Positions 16,931 through 27,306 of a DNA stretch of 64,000 nt are shown here, piece after piece; position 1 is the first letter of the stretch; each line of letters starts with the position of its first letter. The translations under genes and the position numbers were made by a program. The notes beneath the pieces are model-generated. The model did no database searches, had not been told where the DNA came from, and was given only the letters and a program-made list of their open reading frames with translations. The stretch is from Leptolyngbyaceae cyanobacterium RM1_1_2 (GTDB taxonomy: Bacteria > Cyanobacteriota > Cyanobacteriia > Phormidesmidales > Phormidesmidaceae). Where the stretch lies: contig JAAUQI010000004.1 in assembly GCA_012032345.1 (NCBI GenBank), forward strand, positions 1 through 64,000, written 5' to 3'.

Positions 16931-19900
16931 ATGTCACCCCGCAAGCTACTCAGGGTTCTCCAAAAATTATCCCGGCAGGCAATCAAGCGTATCGTTACCT
17001 ACGTGCTGCGTAATCTGCTGCTGTGGAATCGTCGGCCTGCTGCCGCAACGGCAGGTTTTGTTTTGCCCACCACAATTTTGCTATTGCTAATGGTGGCGCT
17101 AACGGCGGGGGCGCTGACGCTGCGGGCCTCTAGCCGTGCAGAGCAGGCAATCGTCGAACGCCAGCAGAAGGTAATTACCAACGCTGCATCCCCTGCCATC
17201 GACCGGGCCAAAGCCAAAATTGAGTATCTCTTCAGCGAAGACGAGCGCATCACGGCGGGTCTGCCCAGCAGCGCCTATCTCAACAGCATGATGCTGAACA
17301 ACGGCGACCCGGTGAGAACGTTTCCGGGAATTGATTCAACAGACACGCCCTACCGCCTACCAGACGAAGTCGCACTTAATATTAATGGCCCAAAAGTTGC
17401 ATCAGGTTTAGTACCAACCGCTGGCGATGTTGATAACGCTTGGGCATTCAATGCCGATGTGAATGGTGATGGTGTAGTTGATCCAGATAATGAATGGATT
17501 GTCTATTCAATTTTGATCACCGATAAAGCGCGTAATGCTTCTGACGACGTTCTCGTAGCGGTTAGTGATGGTGACCTTGATGTCAAGGCCGACAACTTAG
17601 TAACCCGGACTTATCCGTTAGAGACAAGTCGGTCGGGTAGTGGCTGCGCCGCTGCGATCGCGGTAGCTGAAGACGCAGCAGCAACTGACCCAGGAGAGGG
17701 ATGGAAGGTAGTCGGCATTGGTGACGCCGCCGCTCAGCAGAAAACTTTCAGGTCAATGTCTATGCCATTGACCTCAACGATGTCAGCCGTAGTATTGACA
17801 CTTTGGAGTTTCAGCAATCGCGCCAATCTGTCAGCGGTAACAAGTGGGGAGCTTGGTTCCGCTACGACATGGATATAGACCCCGGTGAACCTTTCAACTG
17901 GAACGGGGCGATGCATACCGAGGGCAATATCTTCATTAATGACGATGTGAAAGCTCACATGATCAGCTCTCACAATTCTTGCCTATACAGCGAAGATGCT
18001 TCTGAAATTGAGATCAGAAACGACGACGATTATAAGGGTCAGGTCGTAGCTGCCAGCATTAAGAGAAATACCTTTCCTGAGGTCAAGGCTCAGGTGCATG
18101 TCTTCACAACCCAAACCACTGCGCCCTCACCGATTGACAACCAGCTTAACTTCAGAGATACCACCGATTCTGTGGATGTTACTTCCGATGCCAAGCCTAT
18201 TGACATTTCCAGTGATCCTATCCAGTTGTTTACTCAAGGCACCCATCAGCATATCAATGATACTACTTGGACTGAGGCAACTAACTACAATTCCATAAAG
18301 CGCTTTGCAAAGGGAGAGTCATCTATTCCCAATGTAGACGATGCCTTTAGAGCTGACGATCGCTGGGGGCCTTCACCCACCTATGGTGATCCTGATAGGG
18401 ATGGATTTGAGATTCCTGCAGGTACCACAGTCGGTAGTGATATCAACACTGCTGATCCTAGCCTCAGAAGGCTGATTGATGAGGAAGAAGGACTAGATGG
18501 TTATTGGGAGCGTCAGGCGATCGCTACGGGTCTCCGCATGATTGTGGGCCAGCGGCTGGAGCTAGGCAACGCAGGCGGCTGGAATTATATTCCCACGTCT
18601 TCAACCACCTATGGAGATGGCCCAGATCCCTTATATCCCATCCAGGAGGTAACTCCGATTGTTGCCGCAACTGACTCTAGGCCCAGTGCTACTGACGTTA
18701 CTGTTGGTGAAAATGAACTCTGGCAGCGTAAGTCGTTGCGAGACAACCTAGCGGCGGTGCAGGGCATGGTGGTCTACCACTACGAAACTGACGATGGCAA
18801 GTTTCCACTGGCCTGCATTGCCCTAACCGCTCACCCTGGTACACAGCAGACTATCATCGACAGCCGCACCTTTGATCTATATTCCAGCGGTAAACTAAAA
18901 GCCGACTTTTTCAAAGGCAAAGGAACGAACGGTTGGGAATTTGGCTTCAGTGGACTCACAGCCGCCACGACAGCTTTACCTGCCGACCTAAATCAGGCAC
19001 TGAAAAATCTCGCCTATTTTGCAGGCGATCCTGACGGCGGTGCGCCTTCCTTTACACCCGTTCAGGATAGCTTCATTCATCCCTTTCCTCAGATGGCGAT
19101 GTGGGGAGACTTCTCTCCGTTGAGAAGGGTACTAGACAGCGGCACTGCCTATGGCAGCTTAAGCCAGGCAGATCAAGCAACGATTCACTCAGCCGCTTGT
19201 ACGCTGGAGCTGCTGGCTTACAACATTGAAAGCCTGAAGGAAGAATATGATGATGTTGTGGCTACGACAGGAACAGATGGGCTGGCGGACATTGGCGCAG
19301 CTCTAACTGCCAACCCGCCTAGTTCACCAGTGACGGCAACCGGAGATGATTGGCTAAAAGCTTTGAAAGGCTCTGCTGTCTCTGACACAATCAAAGAAAG
19401 AGCAGAGATTCTAGCTCACTACCGTCAGATCGAGCGCGATCGCAATTTAGGCTTCCTCACCGGGAAAACGTTAGATTATCTCAACCCAGGTGCTACGATT
19501 CCGGCCTATGCCAGCACCTCTACTTTTGAGTTGACCTGCGATCCAGACTCTGAATTTACTTCAGTAACTGATTTGAACGATCGGGTTTCGTTGGGATTAG
19601 CCTTCTGCTCAGCAAGGAGTCGTCCTAAATATCCCTCCCTTTTCTATGTTTTTCCTAAGTTTGACCATAATCAAAAGGGTGTACCTACCCCTTCTCCTGG
19701 TTTCACTACTGAGCAGCCTACGGCTGAAGAATATATTGACAAAGTGACAGGTACGGGCACAGGCAAGTACGGTAAAAACGAAACCTTCGAGATTGTAGAT
19801 ACTAGCGCGATCGCGGCAGTTCCCAGAGGAGTCGTAGGTGGGGCCATTACCTATGCTGGCTGGAACTTACCCACTCAGGCAGTAGCGGATGCACTTGATG

Positions 19901-21554
19901 CTCCTGATGAGCTTGACCAAGCATTCACTATCCAAAGTGAAAATGCTGCGGGAACAGGTTACGACGGTCGAACCGTCGCCCTGCTTGATAAAGGTCTTTA
20001 TGATGGCCGCGAGCTGCTAAACGTTCGGGTGTTAGATGTTAACTTAGAGCTGCTCTCCACCACCAAAAACGGCAGCGGAGATTACTGGATAGCTGATGAC
20101 GCTGAGAAATCAGGACGAGGAATTGTCTATGCCTTCCGTGAAGATGCGGTGCGAGAAGACGAAATCGTTCGTCCGGCTGGGACAACATGGGCCAACTGCG
20201 ACGAGCTAAGTGAGCTATCTCAATCTACTGACTGCTTCATGAAGATGCCTACGACCACCCTTGCAGGGCAAGATCCGCCGCTTAGAGATCCAAATCTAGT
20301 TAGTGCTAAGCCTGTAGACTTCTATGCCGATCCCGAGCGTCGCCCGCATGGATTCCGCTTGAGAAATGGCATAGATATCAGCGACGACAAGAGTCGAGAA
20401 TTTGGTTTAACCTTTGTAACTGACAATTCAGTTTACATCCAAGGAGATTTCAACGTTCATAGTAACAACGGCACGACAGGTTCTTCTAACCTACTAGAAG
20501 AATTTACAGAAAAGCTGTTAGACGGCACTGTAGGGTTTGGCCGACCCTTTTATGATGACCGCCTGATTGCCGATCGCAACATTGCCAACTTTGCCAAGAT
20601 TAAGGTTGATCATTGGCGTCCTGTCGAGATCTTGGCTGACGCGGTTACTATCCTTTCAAACAACTTCAGAGATGGCAGCGTAGATCACTTCTTTACCCGT
20701 CCTTCACCCGATGTGGGTCAAGATGACAGAGGTGAGTATGACAGTGTTATGGGATCTAGTGGTTTCTCACCGATTGATTTGTACGCGACCTCTTATATCA
20801 ACTCCAATCGCTTCTACTTTATACAAGGCGATCAGGCTTTGTTCGCGCCTGACAAGTGGTACCACGAAATTGAAGGCAATGTCGAATCTCCCATCTGGAT
20901 TAGCCGCGATGGCAAGTTCGCCCTTGATGTTAGTGGAACGTTTGATCCTGACTTTGATGGGGAAGGCACTGGCGTCAACAACGCATACGGAAAGTCTTAC
21001 TTGATCCACTTTGACCACGCGAGGCTGTTTCGATTGCGGCAAAACAACCAGATTTTACCTGAGCCTACCTATGTCAATGCTTTAATTCTCTCCGGCATTG
21101 TGCCTATGCGTGCAGGTCAAGGCAATGGTGGATTACCTAACTTCCCTCGATTCCTGGAGTACTGGAATGCTGAAGGCGGCGATGCCAGTAAGAAAAAGCA
21201 CTTTATTTTTACGGTAGCCTTTTCCAGCTCAACTTTAGCCGAGCAGCCACGGCTCCCTTCGACCAAGACGTGTGGGAGCCTAGCGCGACAGCTCCTAGTG
21301 ACGCTAGAGAACTTAACATCTACTACGGTGCCCCCAACCGTAACTGGGGTTATGACGTCGCCCAGCTCTATCTGCCACCCGGCCCGATCGCCAGTCGATT
21401 TATAGATAGCCCGGAACCCCGCAGCGAGTTTTACCGCGAGCTGTCTGCAGACGACCCCTATGTTCTCAATCTGCGCTGTGCTAAAGATTCCAGTGGCACT
21501 GTCTTCCTCGACGACAAACGCACCGATGCTGGGCCAGATATTTGCCCCAGATAG
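16931..21554 (+). pseudogene. hpsA: Hormogonium polysaccharide biosynthesis protein HpsA, two frameshifts
   Basis: Very large protein (about 1540 residues across the breaks) that opens with a hydrophobic, pilin-like segment (GFVLPTTILLLLMVALTAGA). The composition, the length and the C-terminal block FQLNFSRAATAPFDQDVWEP match HpsA, which in Nostoc punctiforme is needed for hormogonium polysaccharide and gliding. ATG 16931 is chosen because AGAGGAAGG lies just before it. Frame is lost at AAAA 17741-17744 (one more A restores QQKNFQVNVYAIDLND) and at TTTTT 21206-21210 (one more T restores FYGSLFQLNFS). Both are single losses in same-base runs, so the gene is probably intact in the cell. It heads the cluster hpsA-hpsB-hpsC-pseudopilin. 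Confidence 0.8.
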
Positions 21555-21604
21555 TCCCCAGATAGTTAAAGCATCCGCTCACTGTGTCAAGAGGTTTAGT
21601 CAAT

Positions 21605-22335
21605 ATGTTGCGCTCAGGGTTAGTCAAAAAGTTCCTCAATCGTCTACGTCTTTCACCTCAGACATCCTCTGAGGCAGGGCTAACCCTGATTGAGTGCTTG
21701 GTCGCCATCATCATCATTGGCCTCACGGTTTCGGCAGTGACGCCTGCCCTGATCATTTCCGTTGCCTCACGGGTGCAAAGCCAAAAAGCAGCCCAGGCTC
21801 TAGAAGTTGCCCAAGCCGAAATCGATCAGGTACGAACCCTAGTCGAGCGGGGGGGCAATGATTACACACTTGCTCGGCTCAACGCCTCCGCTCCCTTTGT
21901 GGCAACCGCAGGAGCTATCACCTACTCAACCGCAGCTCAGGTGCCTGTGCCCACAGATGCTGCGGTAGATTCCACAGCTTATTACATTGCCAAAGACCCA
22001 ACCATTACGAAAAAAGTTGATCAAGACGGAGACGGCAACGCTGACTACGCGGCTCAGATTTTCGAGTTGCTGCAAAGGCCACCAACTCAACCGCCTTTAC
22101 CATGGGAGTGCGCGTCTACGACCTTGCTGCTGCCGAGAACCCTGATAGCCTCAGCGATGATCCAACAGGGACAGCTCGTCTAGGCATGACAGGCAGCCGG
22201 GGAGAACGCGATCGCCTGCCTTTAGCTAGCGTTTATGCCTCGATCGCCCGAGAAGGTAGCGATTCGCTATGCGGCTACATCGAGTATCTCACCGAATCAC
22301 CCGCCTCGACAGCCGCCGAGTTTACCTGCGACTAG
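21605..22335 (+). pseudogene. hpsB: Hormogonium pseudopilin HpsB, one frameshift
   Basis: Type IV pilin-like N-terminus: the prepilin peptidase site and helix AGLTLIECLVAIIIIGLTVS, with Glu at position 5 of the mature protein. The first frame ends at 22183; the family C-terminus (MGVRVYDLAAAENPDSL to CGYIEYLTESPASTAAEF) continues in a second frame to 22335. One extra A at AAA 22074-22076 restores FELLQKATNSTAFTMGVRVY. ATG 21605 is preferred over GTG 21584 because AAGAGG lies 10 bases before it. It follows hpsA by about 50 bases and should assemble in a type IV pilus-like secretion machine. Confidence 0.8.
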
Positions 22336-22377
22336 ACGCTTTAGCAACCTCACAGCTCATCTATCTGACTCACAGCC

Positions 22378-23355
22378 ATGTCTACCACGCCCTCTCAGCT
22401 TTGGCTTTTCCGCCTGCTCATACACCTGCGTCGCCGCTCTAGCAAAGCTGGGTTCACGCTGATAGAGCTGTTAATTTCAATTATTATTGTCGGTATTATC
22501 ATCTCCGGGCTGCTGTATCTAGTCGTTGAGATGCTGCAGCTCGATCGCCGCGAATTTGTGCTAAACCAGGTCAGCACAGACATGAATCGGGCCATGGACT
22601 ACATCACCAACGATGTCGAAGAGGCCATCTACGTTTACTCCAACCCGATGGACGTAGTGAGCGAACTCTCTGATGTTGGCGCTGATGAAAAGCCCGTCTT
22701 GGCCTTCTGGCGTCCCGATCTGCTTGATCAAGATGATTTAGACAAAATAAAGAGTAGCTGCTCTCCGGCTGCTGAATGCGCTTTACTCAAAGAGCGGCAG
22801 GCATTCCTGACCCTGGTTGTCTATCTGCAGGAAGAAAATACGGACGACTCTATCTGGAACGGCGAAACGCGCATTGTTCGCTACTCCCTGCCTAACTACA
22901 CCAGCATCACGTCATCACTCAATAGCAAGAGTACGCCTGGTTACAATGACCCGACTCTAATCAATGGCAATGGCTTTGCTAACTGGGTAGCTAATGGCAC
23001 GACTGATGGAATTAAGCAAGTTTTGGTAGATTCTGTTGATAAATTTGAGCCAGAGAGCGATATTGATGAAGCTGCCTGCCCCAACCCTGATCCAGCAAAC
23101 CCTATCTACACATTATCGCCCTCGACGCCAACACTCGATAGCAAAAAAAGCTTCTATGTCTGCGTTCGAGAAGCCAGTGTCGGTACTAATGCCCTAGGTG
23201 ACACGATCAACTCCAACCAAGATTTGATCGTTTTTCTGCGGGGGAACGCGATCGCTAATCAAGACGGCCTGATTAACGCCCTCAGCGACGCCAGCGAATT
23301 TCCTACCATACAGTCTAGAGTGCTTTTGCGCGGCGTTCGTGGCGAAGAATTGTAA
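22378..23355 (+). CDS. hpsC: Hormogonium pseudopilin HpsC
   Basis: 325 residues. Prepilin cleavage site and helix AGFTLIELLISIIIVGIIIS at about residues 23-42, after an unusually long basic leader (LFRLLIHLRRRSSK), then a soluble domain with VVEMLQLDRREFVLNQVSTD, the usual core of large pseudopilins of the PilW/GspJ kind. Position after hpsB and this length match HpsC of filamentous cyanobacteria. Mature protein probably sits in the inner membrane or pilus tip complex used for polysaccharide secretion and gliding. The frame is intact. Confidence 0.82.
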   Translation: MSTTPSQLWLFRLLIHLRRRSSKAGFTLIELLISIIIVGIIISGLLYLVVEMLQLDRREFVLNQVSTDMNRAMDYITNDVEEAIYVYSNPMDVVSELSDVGADEKPVLAFWRPDLLDQDDLDKIKSSCSPAAECALLKERQAFLTLVVYLQEENTDDSIWNGETRIVRYSLPNYTSITSSLNSKSTPGYNDPTLINGNGFANWVANGTTDGIKQVLVDSVDKFEPESDIDEAACPNPDPANPIYTLSPSTPTLDSKKSFYVCVREASVGTNALGDTINSNQDLIVFLRGNAIANQDGLINALSDASEFPTIQSRVLLRGVRGEEL

Positions 23356-23385
23356 GCTGATATTAGATGAGCGAGGCCATTTCTG

Positions 23386-23928
23386 ATGCGTAGCCCCAAA
23401 GCTAAACCGATCTTAACTGAGACAACCTCAGGCTTCACGCTAATTGAAGTGCTGCTTGTCGTCCTGATGGTAGGAATCCTCATGGGCATTGCCGCCCCTG
23501 GCTGGCTGGCCTTTGCCGATCGCCAGCGCATGAACGTCGTCCGCAGCGACCTGCTAGAAGCCCTGCGGCAGGCCCAGGCCGACGCCCGACAAAACCGAGC
23601 AGACCGCAAAGTCGAAATTCTCGTAAACAGTCCCCAACCCGCCGTACAGATTGGTTCGGCCCCGAGTACGACACTCGGCAGCGGCAACATTCGCCCCGAC
23701 TACGTCAGGCTCTCAGCCGAGTACAGCACGGGTAGCGCTTGGGAAGCCGCTTCAACGGTTACCTTCGACTACGAAGGGCTACCCGAAGCCAGCTCAGTGC
23801 CCTTCGTCATCAAAGTCTCCCCCACCGTGTCTGAAGCCCAGCGCTGCGTCATTGTCGCTAACCTGCTAGGCAGCCTCAAGACAGCCGACGGCGACGAGTG
23901 CGATAACCCCGACGTAGACGTCAACTAG
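23386..23928 (+). CDS. GspH/FimT-type pseudopilin of the hps cluster
   Basis: 180 residues. Prepilin motif SGFTLIEVLLVVLMVGILMG near residues 16-35 followed by GIAAPGWLAFADRQRMN, the typical FimT/GspH helix, and a C-terminal beta domain with two Cys (CVIVAN, DECDNP) that could form a disulfide. It starts 30 bases after hpsC, so it is likely co-transcribed and corresponds to the hpsD position in Nostoc. No glycosyltransferase genes (hpsE onward) follow; the next gene faces the other way. Confidence 0.8.
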   Translation: MRSPKAKPILTETTSGFTLIEVLLVVLMVGILMGIAAPGWLAFADRQRMNVVRSDLLEALRQAQADARQNRADRKVEILVNSPQPAVQIGSAPSTTLGSGNIRPDYVRLSAEYSTGSAWEAASTVTFDYEGLPEASSVPFVIKVSPTVSEAQRCVIVANLLGSLKTADGDECDNPDVDVN

Positions 23929-24079
23929 ACTCGCAGGCCCGCCAGCTTCATGCCTTAGAGGATGTTTTAAAGGACTCTAAAGTGTCTACGCTATTGCAAC
24001 TCCTCAAATCCTCCCTTCCAAGGGTGCTGGGGATTTTCGAGTGCTAGATATGACAGCATGTTCCTTTTCAAACAGCCTT

Positions 24080-24559
24080 TTAATAAACGGGCAAGTTTTG
24101 ATCTGGGTTAGCGGCGCGGTACTGCTGATAGTCAGCCAGCGAACCATTAAACTCCAGAGCGATATTGACGGCGCTGCCCAGACCATTTTTAATCTGCACA
24201 ACGCTGACGGTGGCATAATCCCCCGACACTACCTCTAGAGGACTGCCGCCGCGAAAGGCAAAGCGATAGGTTTCAGCGCCCACCGCCTGACAGGGGAAAG
24301 TCTCAGCCCCCACAGAGCCGTGCATGGCGCGCTCGGCCCGGTAGTTTTGCAGACCGCCATTAGTCTGCTCAGCCGCCCGACGGGCCAGATTTTTAGCCGC
24401 AATCAAAGCCCGCTGCTGCTGCACAGCGTTAGGGCTAGCCGGATCTACCCGACAGCTATTGAGTGAGCCAGTGTTAGCGGCAGTTTGGGCCAGCCCTCCT
24501 GCAGCAGTCCCAACCAGCCCCAGCATTGTCACCGTTAAAAAAGTTAGTTTTTTCATCAT
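24080..24559 (-). CDS. Secreted type IV pilin-like or periplasmic hypothetical protein
   Basis: About 159 residues. Signal peptide MMKKLTFLTVTMLGLVGTAAGGLAQ, then a mature part with two Cys (NSCRVD, TFPCQAV) and no motif that I can name. KNLARRAAEQTNGGLQNYRA is a charged helix. A GTG two codons earlier (24565) is also possible as start. It is exported, perhaps to the periplasm. It converges on the hps pseudopilins and has no obvious partner. Function unknown. Confidence 0.65.
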   Translation of the reverse strand: MMKKLTFLTVTMLGLVGTAAGGLAQTAANTGSLNSCRVDPASPNAVQQQRALIAAKNLARRAAEQTNGGLQNYRAERAMHGSVGAETFPCQAVGAETYRFAFRGGSPLEVVSGDYATVSVVQIKNGLGSAVNIALEFNGSLADYQQYRAANPDQNLPVY

Positions 24560-24643
24560 TGTCACGCTCAGTTCAAAAAATAAACCGCGATCGCAGCGCC
24601 AATTCTAGGCCAGTTCTCATTTTGCTAGAGCACCAGACTATCC

Positions 24644-25135
24644 CTAACAGCCCAAAGAATCCCGAGTCGCTGTCCCAGTTTTAGAATTGGTACCGCTGGC
24701 GATCGCGCACAGCATCTTCACCTGCACCCCGTCTAAAATTGCATCGCTAAAGTCAGCACCCGTGATGTCTACCTGGTCAAAAGAAGACTGGAGCCACAGC
24801 GTCTCAACCAAAACCGCATCCCTAAAATCAGCTCGGGTAAACACCGCAAAATCTAGCATAGCGTCAGTTAAATCTGCGCCCTTAAAGTTGGTATCGGTAG
24901 CCGTGGAGCCGCTAAAAATAGCCCCTCGAATGTCTGCCCCGCTGAAGTTAGTAGACTCCAAATTGGCATTAGAAAACTCCGCCGTGCGGAGCTGCTGCCC
25001 CGAAAAATCCTGCCCTTGCAGTAGCGCATTGCTGTAGGAGGGCGGTGGCGGATAGTCTAGCGCGTAGACAGGGGTCATCCACAGCCAAACAGCCAGAGCC
25101 ACGAGCAGCAGCTTAAACATAGTCTTTATCAGCAT
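24644..25135 (-). CDS. Pentapeptide-repeat protein, exported
   Basis: 163 residues. Signal peptide MFKLLLVALAVWLWMTPVYA, then about 16 consecutive five-residue repeats of the A(D/N)LxX type (FSNANLESTNFSGADIRGAI, GADLTDAMLDFAVFTRADF). These form a right-handed beta helix. Two Cys near the C-terminus (KMLCAIAS, DSLGC) may bond. Exported pentapeptide proteins occur in the thylakoid lumen of cyanobacteria, so the lumen or periplasm is likely. Biochemical role unknown. Its promoter region abuts the cobalamin riboswitch of the divergent transporter. Confidence 0.85.
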   Translation of the reverse strand: MLIKTMFKLLLVALAVWLWMTPVYALDYPPPPSYSNALLQGQDFSGQQLRTAEFSNANLESTNFSGADIRGAIFSGSTATDTNFKGADLTDAMLDFAVFTRADFRDAVLVETLWLQSSFDQVDITGADFSDAILDGVQVKMLCAIASGTNSKTGTATRDSLGC

Positions 25136-25289
25136 TTACCTCTATGCTAGCGCTGTTGTAGACAATACTCATCGCTTGCAGTGCTGATCCCCTAACTCCT
25201 GACAAAAGTTTTTCCTGAGTTTTTCCTGTGGGTACTGTACTACAAGATATAGAGATGGACTCTAGCGAAGACCCGCGTGATATGATGAT

Positions 25290-25550
25290 TGAGCTTTGGT
25301 TCTGGTGGGGAGCAGCCACCGGAAATTTGACTTTGAGGCGCAAGCCCAAAAGTCAGATTGGGGAAAGTCTGGTGTAAGTCCAGCGCTGTCCCGCAGCTGT
25401 AAGGGAACGGTTTTGGGTTTTGTGCGCTCAGCGTCTCCGTAGGAGAAATTTTGAGCTCTAAGTTTTGAGTTTTGAGCTGATTGAAAGGCAAGACTTGAAA
25501 TTTTATCCTGCAAAATCAGTTCCTAAGTCAGAATGCCCGCCAAGCCATAA
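25290..25550 (+). promoter_or_regulatory. Cobalamin (B12) riboswitch
   Basis: Conserved core seen: GGGGAAAGTCTGGTG then TAAGTCCAGCGCTGTCCCGC and AGCTGTAAGGG (25370-25405), and near the 3' end AAGTCAGAATGCCCGCC (25525-25541), matching the aptamer's AGYCAGRAGACCUGCC element. The 5' part GGTTCTGGTGGGGAGCAGCCACC supplies the first helix. It ends about 20 bases before the HupE start codon, so binding of adenosylcobalamin probably hides the start region and represses hupE and cobW. Limits are approximate. Confidence 0.9.
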
Positions 25551-25569
25551 ACCCATCTGCGAGGTACGG

Positions 25570-26202
25570 ATGAAACGTTATCAAAAGTTGAGCGTCAGCC
25601 TGGCGCTGCCTGGGGTGCTAGCAGCGCTTTGGGCGCTGCCTGCCGTCGCCCATCATCCCTTTGGCGCTCAAACACCCAACAGTTCATGGCAGGGGTTGCT
25701 GGCAGGCTTAGGCCATCCTGTGATTGGCTCAGACCATTTTGTCTTTGTGGTGGCGCTTGGTCTGTTAGCGGCGCTGCTGCGCTGGGGCGTAGCTATTCCG
25801 GTCGTGTTTGTGCTGAGTACCGTAGCCGGAACCGGGCTGCATCTGGCAGCACTCAATATCCCGGCTGTAGAAATGTCCGTTTCTGCATCGGTGCTGGGGT
25901 TAGGCATACTGCTAGCAGTTGTCAACCGTCCGCCTGTGGGTTGGATTGCTGGATTCGCAGTCCTGGCAGGGCTGTTTCACGGCTATGCCTATGGTGAAGC
26001 TATCGTCGGGGCTGAAATGTCGCCACTGGCGGCTTATTTAGTCGGCTTTAGTTTAATTCAGATAGCGATCGCCGCTGCCGCTTACAGTCTGGCCCAAAAA
26101 ATGCAGCGCTCAGCCGACTCAGATCGGCTTAATTTACGCTTTGCAGGCTTTGCCGTGGCTGGATTTGGAGCCGCTTTGTTAACCTCTAGGCTGTCCGGCT
26201 AA
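25570..26202 (+). CDS. HupE/UreJ-family metal (probably cobalt) transporter
   Basis: 210 residues with a signal peptide (VSLALPGVLAALWALPAVA) and about six membrane spans. The metal-site motif HPVIGSDH (H-x5-D-H) lies near residue 49. HupE/UreJ proteins carry nickel or cobalt; with a cobalamin riboswitch directly upstream, cobalt for B12 synthesis is the better guess. The start is ATG 25570; the frame stays open further upstream only through the riboswitch. cobW starts 4 bases after its stop codon, so they share a transcript. Confidence 0.88.
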   Translation: MKRYQKLSVSLALPGVLAALWALPAVAHHPFGAQTPNSSWQGLLAGLGHPVIGSDHFVFVVALGLLAALLRWGVAIPVVFVLSTVAGTGLHLAALNIPAVEMSVSASVLGLGILLAVVNRPPVGWIAGFAVLAGLFHGYAYGEAIVGAEMSPLAAYLVGFSLIQIAIAAAAYSLAQKMQRSADSDRLNLRFAGFAVAGFGAALLTSRLSG

Positions 26203-26206
26203 ACCT

Positions 26207-27256
26207 ATGCATAAAATTCCTGTCACCGTGATTACGGGCTTTTTGGGAGCCGGAAAAACAACGCTGGTGCGCCATCTGCTGCAAAACAATGGCGATCGCC
26301 GCATTGCAGTTTTAGTCAATGAGTTTGGCGAAATTGGCATTGATGGCGAGCTGCTAAAAGCCTGCCAGGTCTGCGACGAAGATGAGGATCCCGCCAGCAA
26401 CATTTTAGAGCTGGCTAATGGCTGTCTCTGCTGTACCGTGCAAGAAGAATTTTTGCCCACCATGCAGGCGCTAATGGCGCGGCGCGACCAGATTGACTGT
26501 ATTGTGATTGAGACTTCTGGGCTAGCTTTGCCCAAGCCTCTGATTCAAGCCTTTCGCTGGCCAGAAATTCGCACTCAGGCAACAGTCGATAGCGTGATTA
26601 CGGTCGTAGACTGTGAGGCTTTGGCTCGGGGGCAAATGGTTGGGGATCTCGACGCCCTCGAAGCTCAGCGTCAGGCAGATGACAGCCTGGATCATGAAAC
26701 CCCACTTGAAGAACTGTTTGCAGATCAGCTCAGCTGCGCCGACCTAGTGCTATTAACCAAGTCAGATGCTGTTAGCGAGTCAGAGCGCGATCGCGTTCAA
26801 ACCTGGCTGCAGCGTCAGATCCCTGCAGGCACAAAGCTGATTGCCTGCCACCAAGGCCAGGTTAGCCCAGACATTTTGCTCGGCTTTAACGCCGCTGTCG
26901 AAGATAACCTAGAGCATCGGCCTAGCCATCACGACTCCGAAGCTGACCACGACCACGATGACAACATTACCTCAGCGGCGCTTATACTGGAGCAGTCATT
27001 TGACCCACACGAGCTGATCCAGCGCCTGCAGCAGCTTAGCCAAACCCAAGAAATTTACCGCATTAAGGGGTTTGTCGCTGTTCCTGATAAGGCCATGAGG
27101 CTGGTTTTGCAGGGGGTAGGACAGCGCTTTGACAGCTTTTACGATCGCCCTTGGCGACCCCAAGAGCCGCGCCTGACTCGGCTAGTTGTAATCGGACAGG
27201 CGCTAAATACAGAGGCTGTTCAGGCTGCCCTAGTCGGTGATTTGCAGCGAGTCTAA
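26207..27256 (+). CDS. CobW-family GTPase metallochaperone
   Basis: 349 residues. Walker A GFLGAGKTT at 11-19, metal-binding CxCC (CLCC, 73-76), Walker B-like region IDCIVIETSGLA, LTKSDA as guanine-specificity motif, and a His/Asp-rich stretch (SHHDSEADHDHDD) before the C-terminal CobW domain. The group loads metals onto partner proteins; the riboswitch-controlled operon with a probable cobalt carrier suggests a role in supplying Co for cobalamin. Zinc (YeiR/ZNG1-like) is the alternative assignment for this family. Confidence 0.9.
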   Translation: MHKIPVTVITGFLGAGKTTLVRHLLQNNGDRRIAVLVNEFGEIGIDGELLKACQVCDEDEDPASNILELANGCLCCTVQEEFLPTMQALMARRDQIDCIVIETSGLALPKPLIQAFRWPEIRTQATVDSVITVVDCEALARGQMVGDLDALEAQRQADDSLDHETPLEELFADQLSCADLVLLTKSDAVSESERDRVQTWLQRQIPAGTKLIACHQGQVSPDILLGFNAAVEDNLEHRPSHHDSEADHDHDDNITSAALILEQSFDPHELIQRLQQLSQTQEIYRIKGFVAVPDKAMRLVLQGVGQRFDSFYDRPWRPQEPRLTRLVVIGQALNTEAVQAALVGDLQRV

Positions 27257-27306
27257 CTCAGCATCTGGGAACACAGCAGGCGATCGCACGTTTGAGCACA
27301 GAATTG

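Noticed and set aside
25465-25569. Longer N-terminus for the HupE-type protein
   Set aside because: The open frame there lies inside the cobalamin aptamer. ATG 25570 starts a normal signal peptide.
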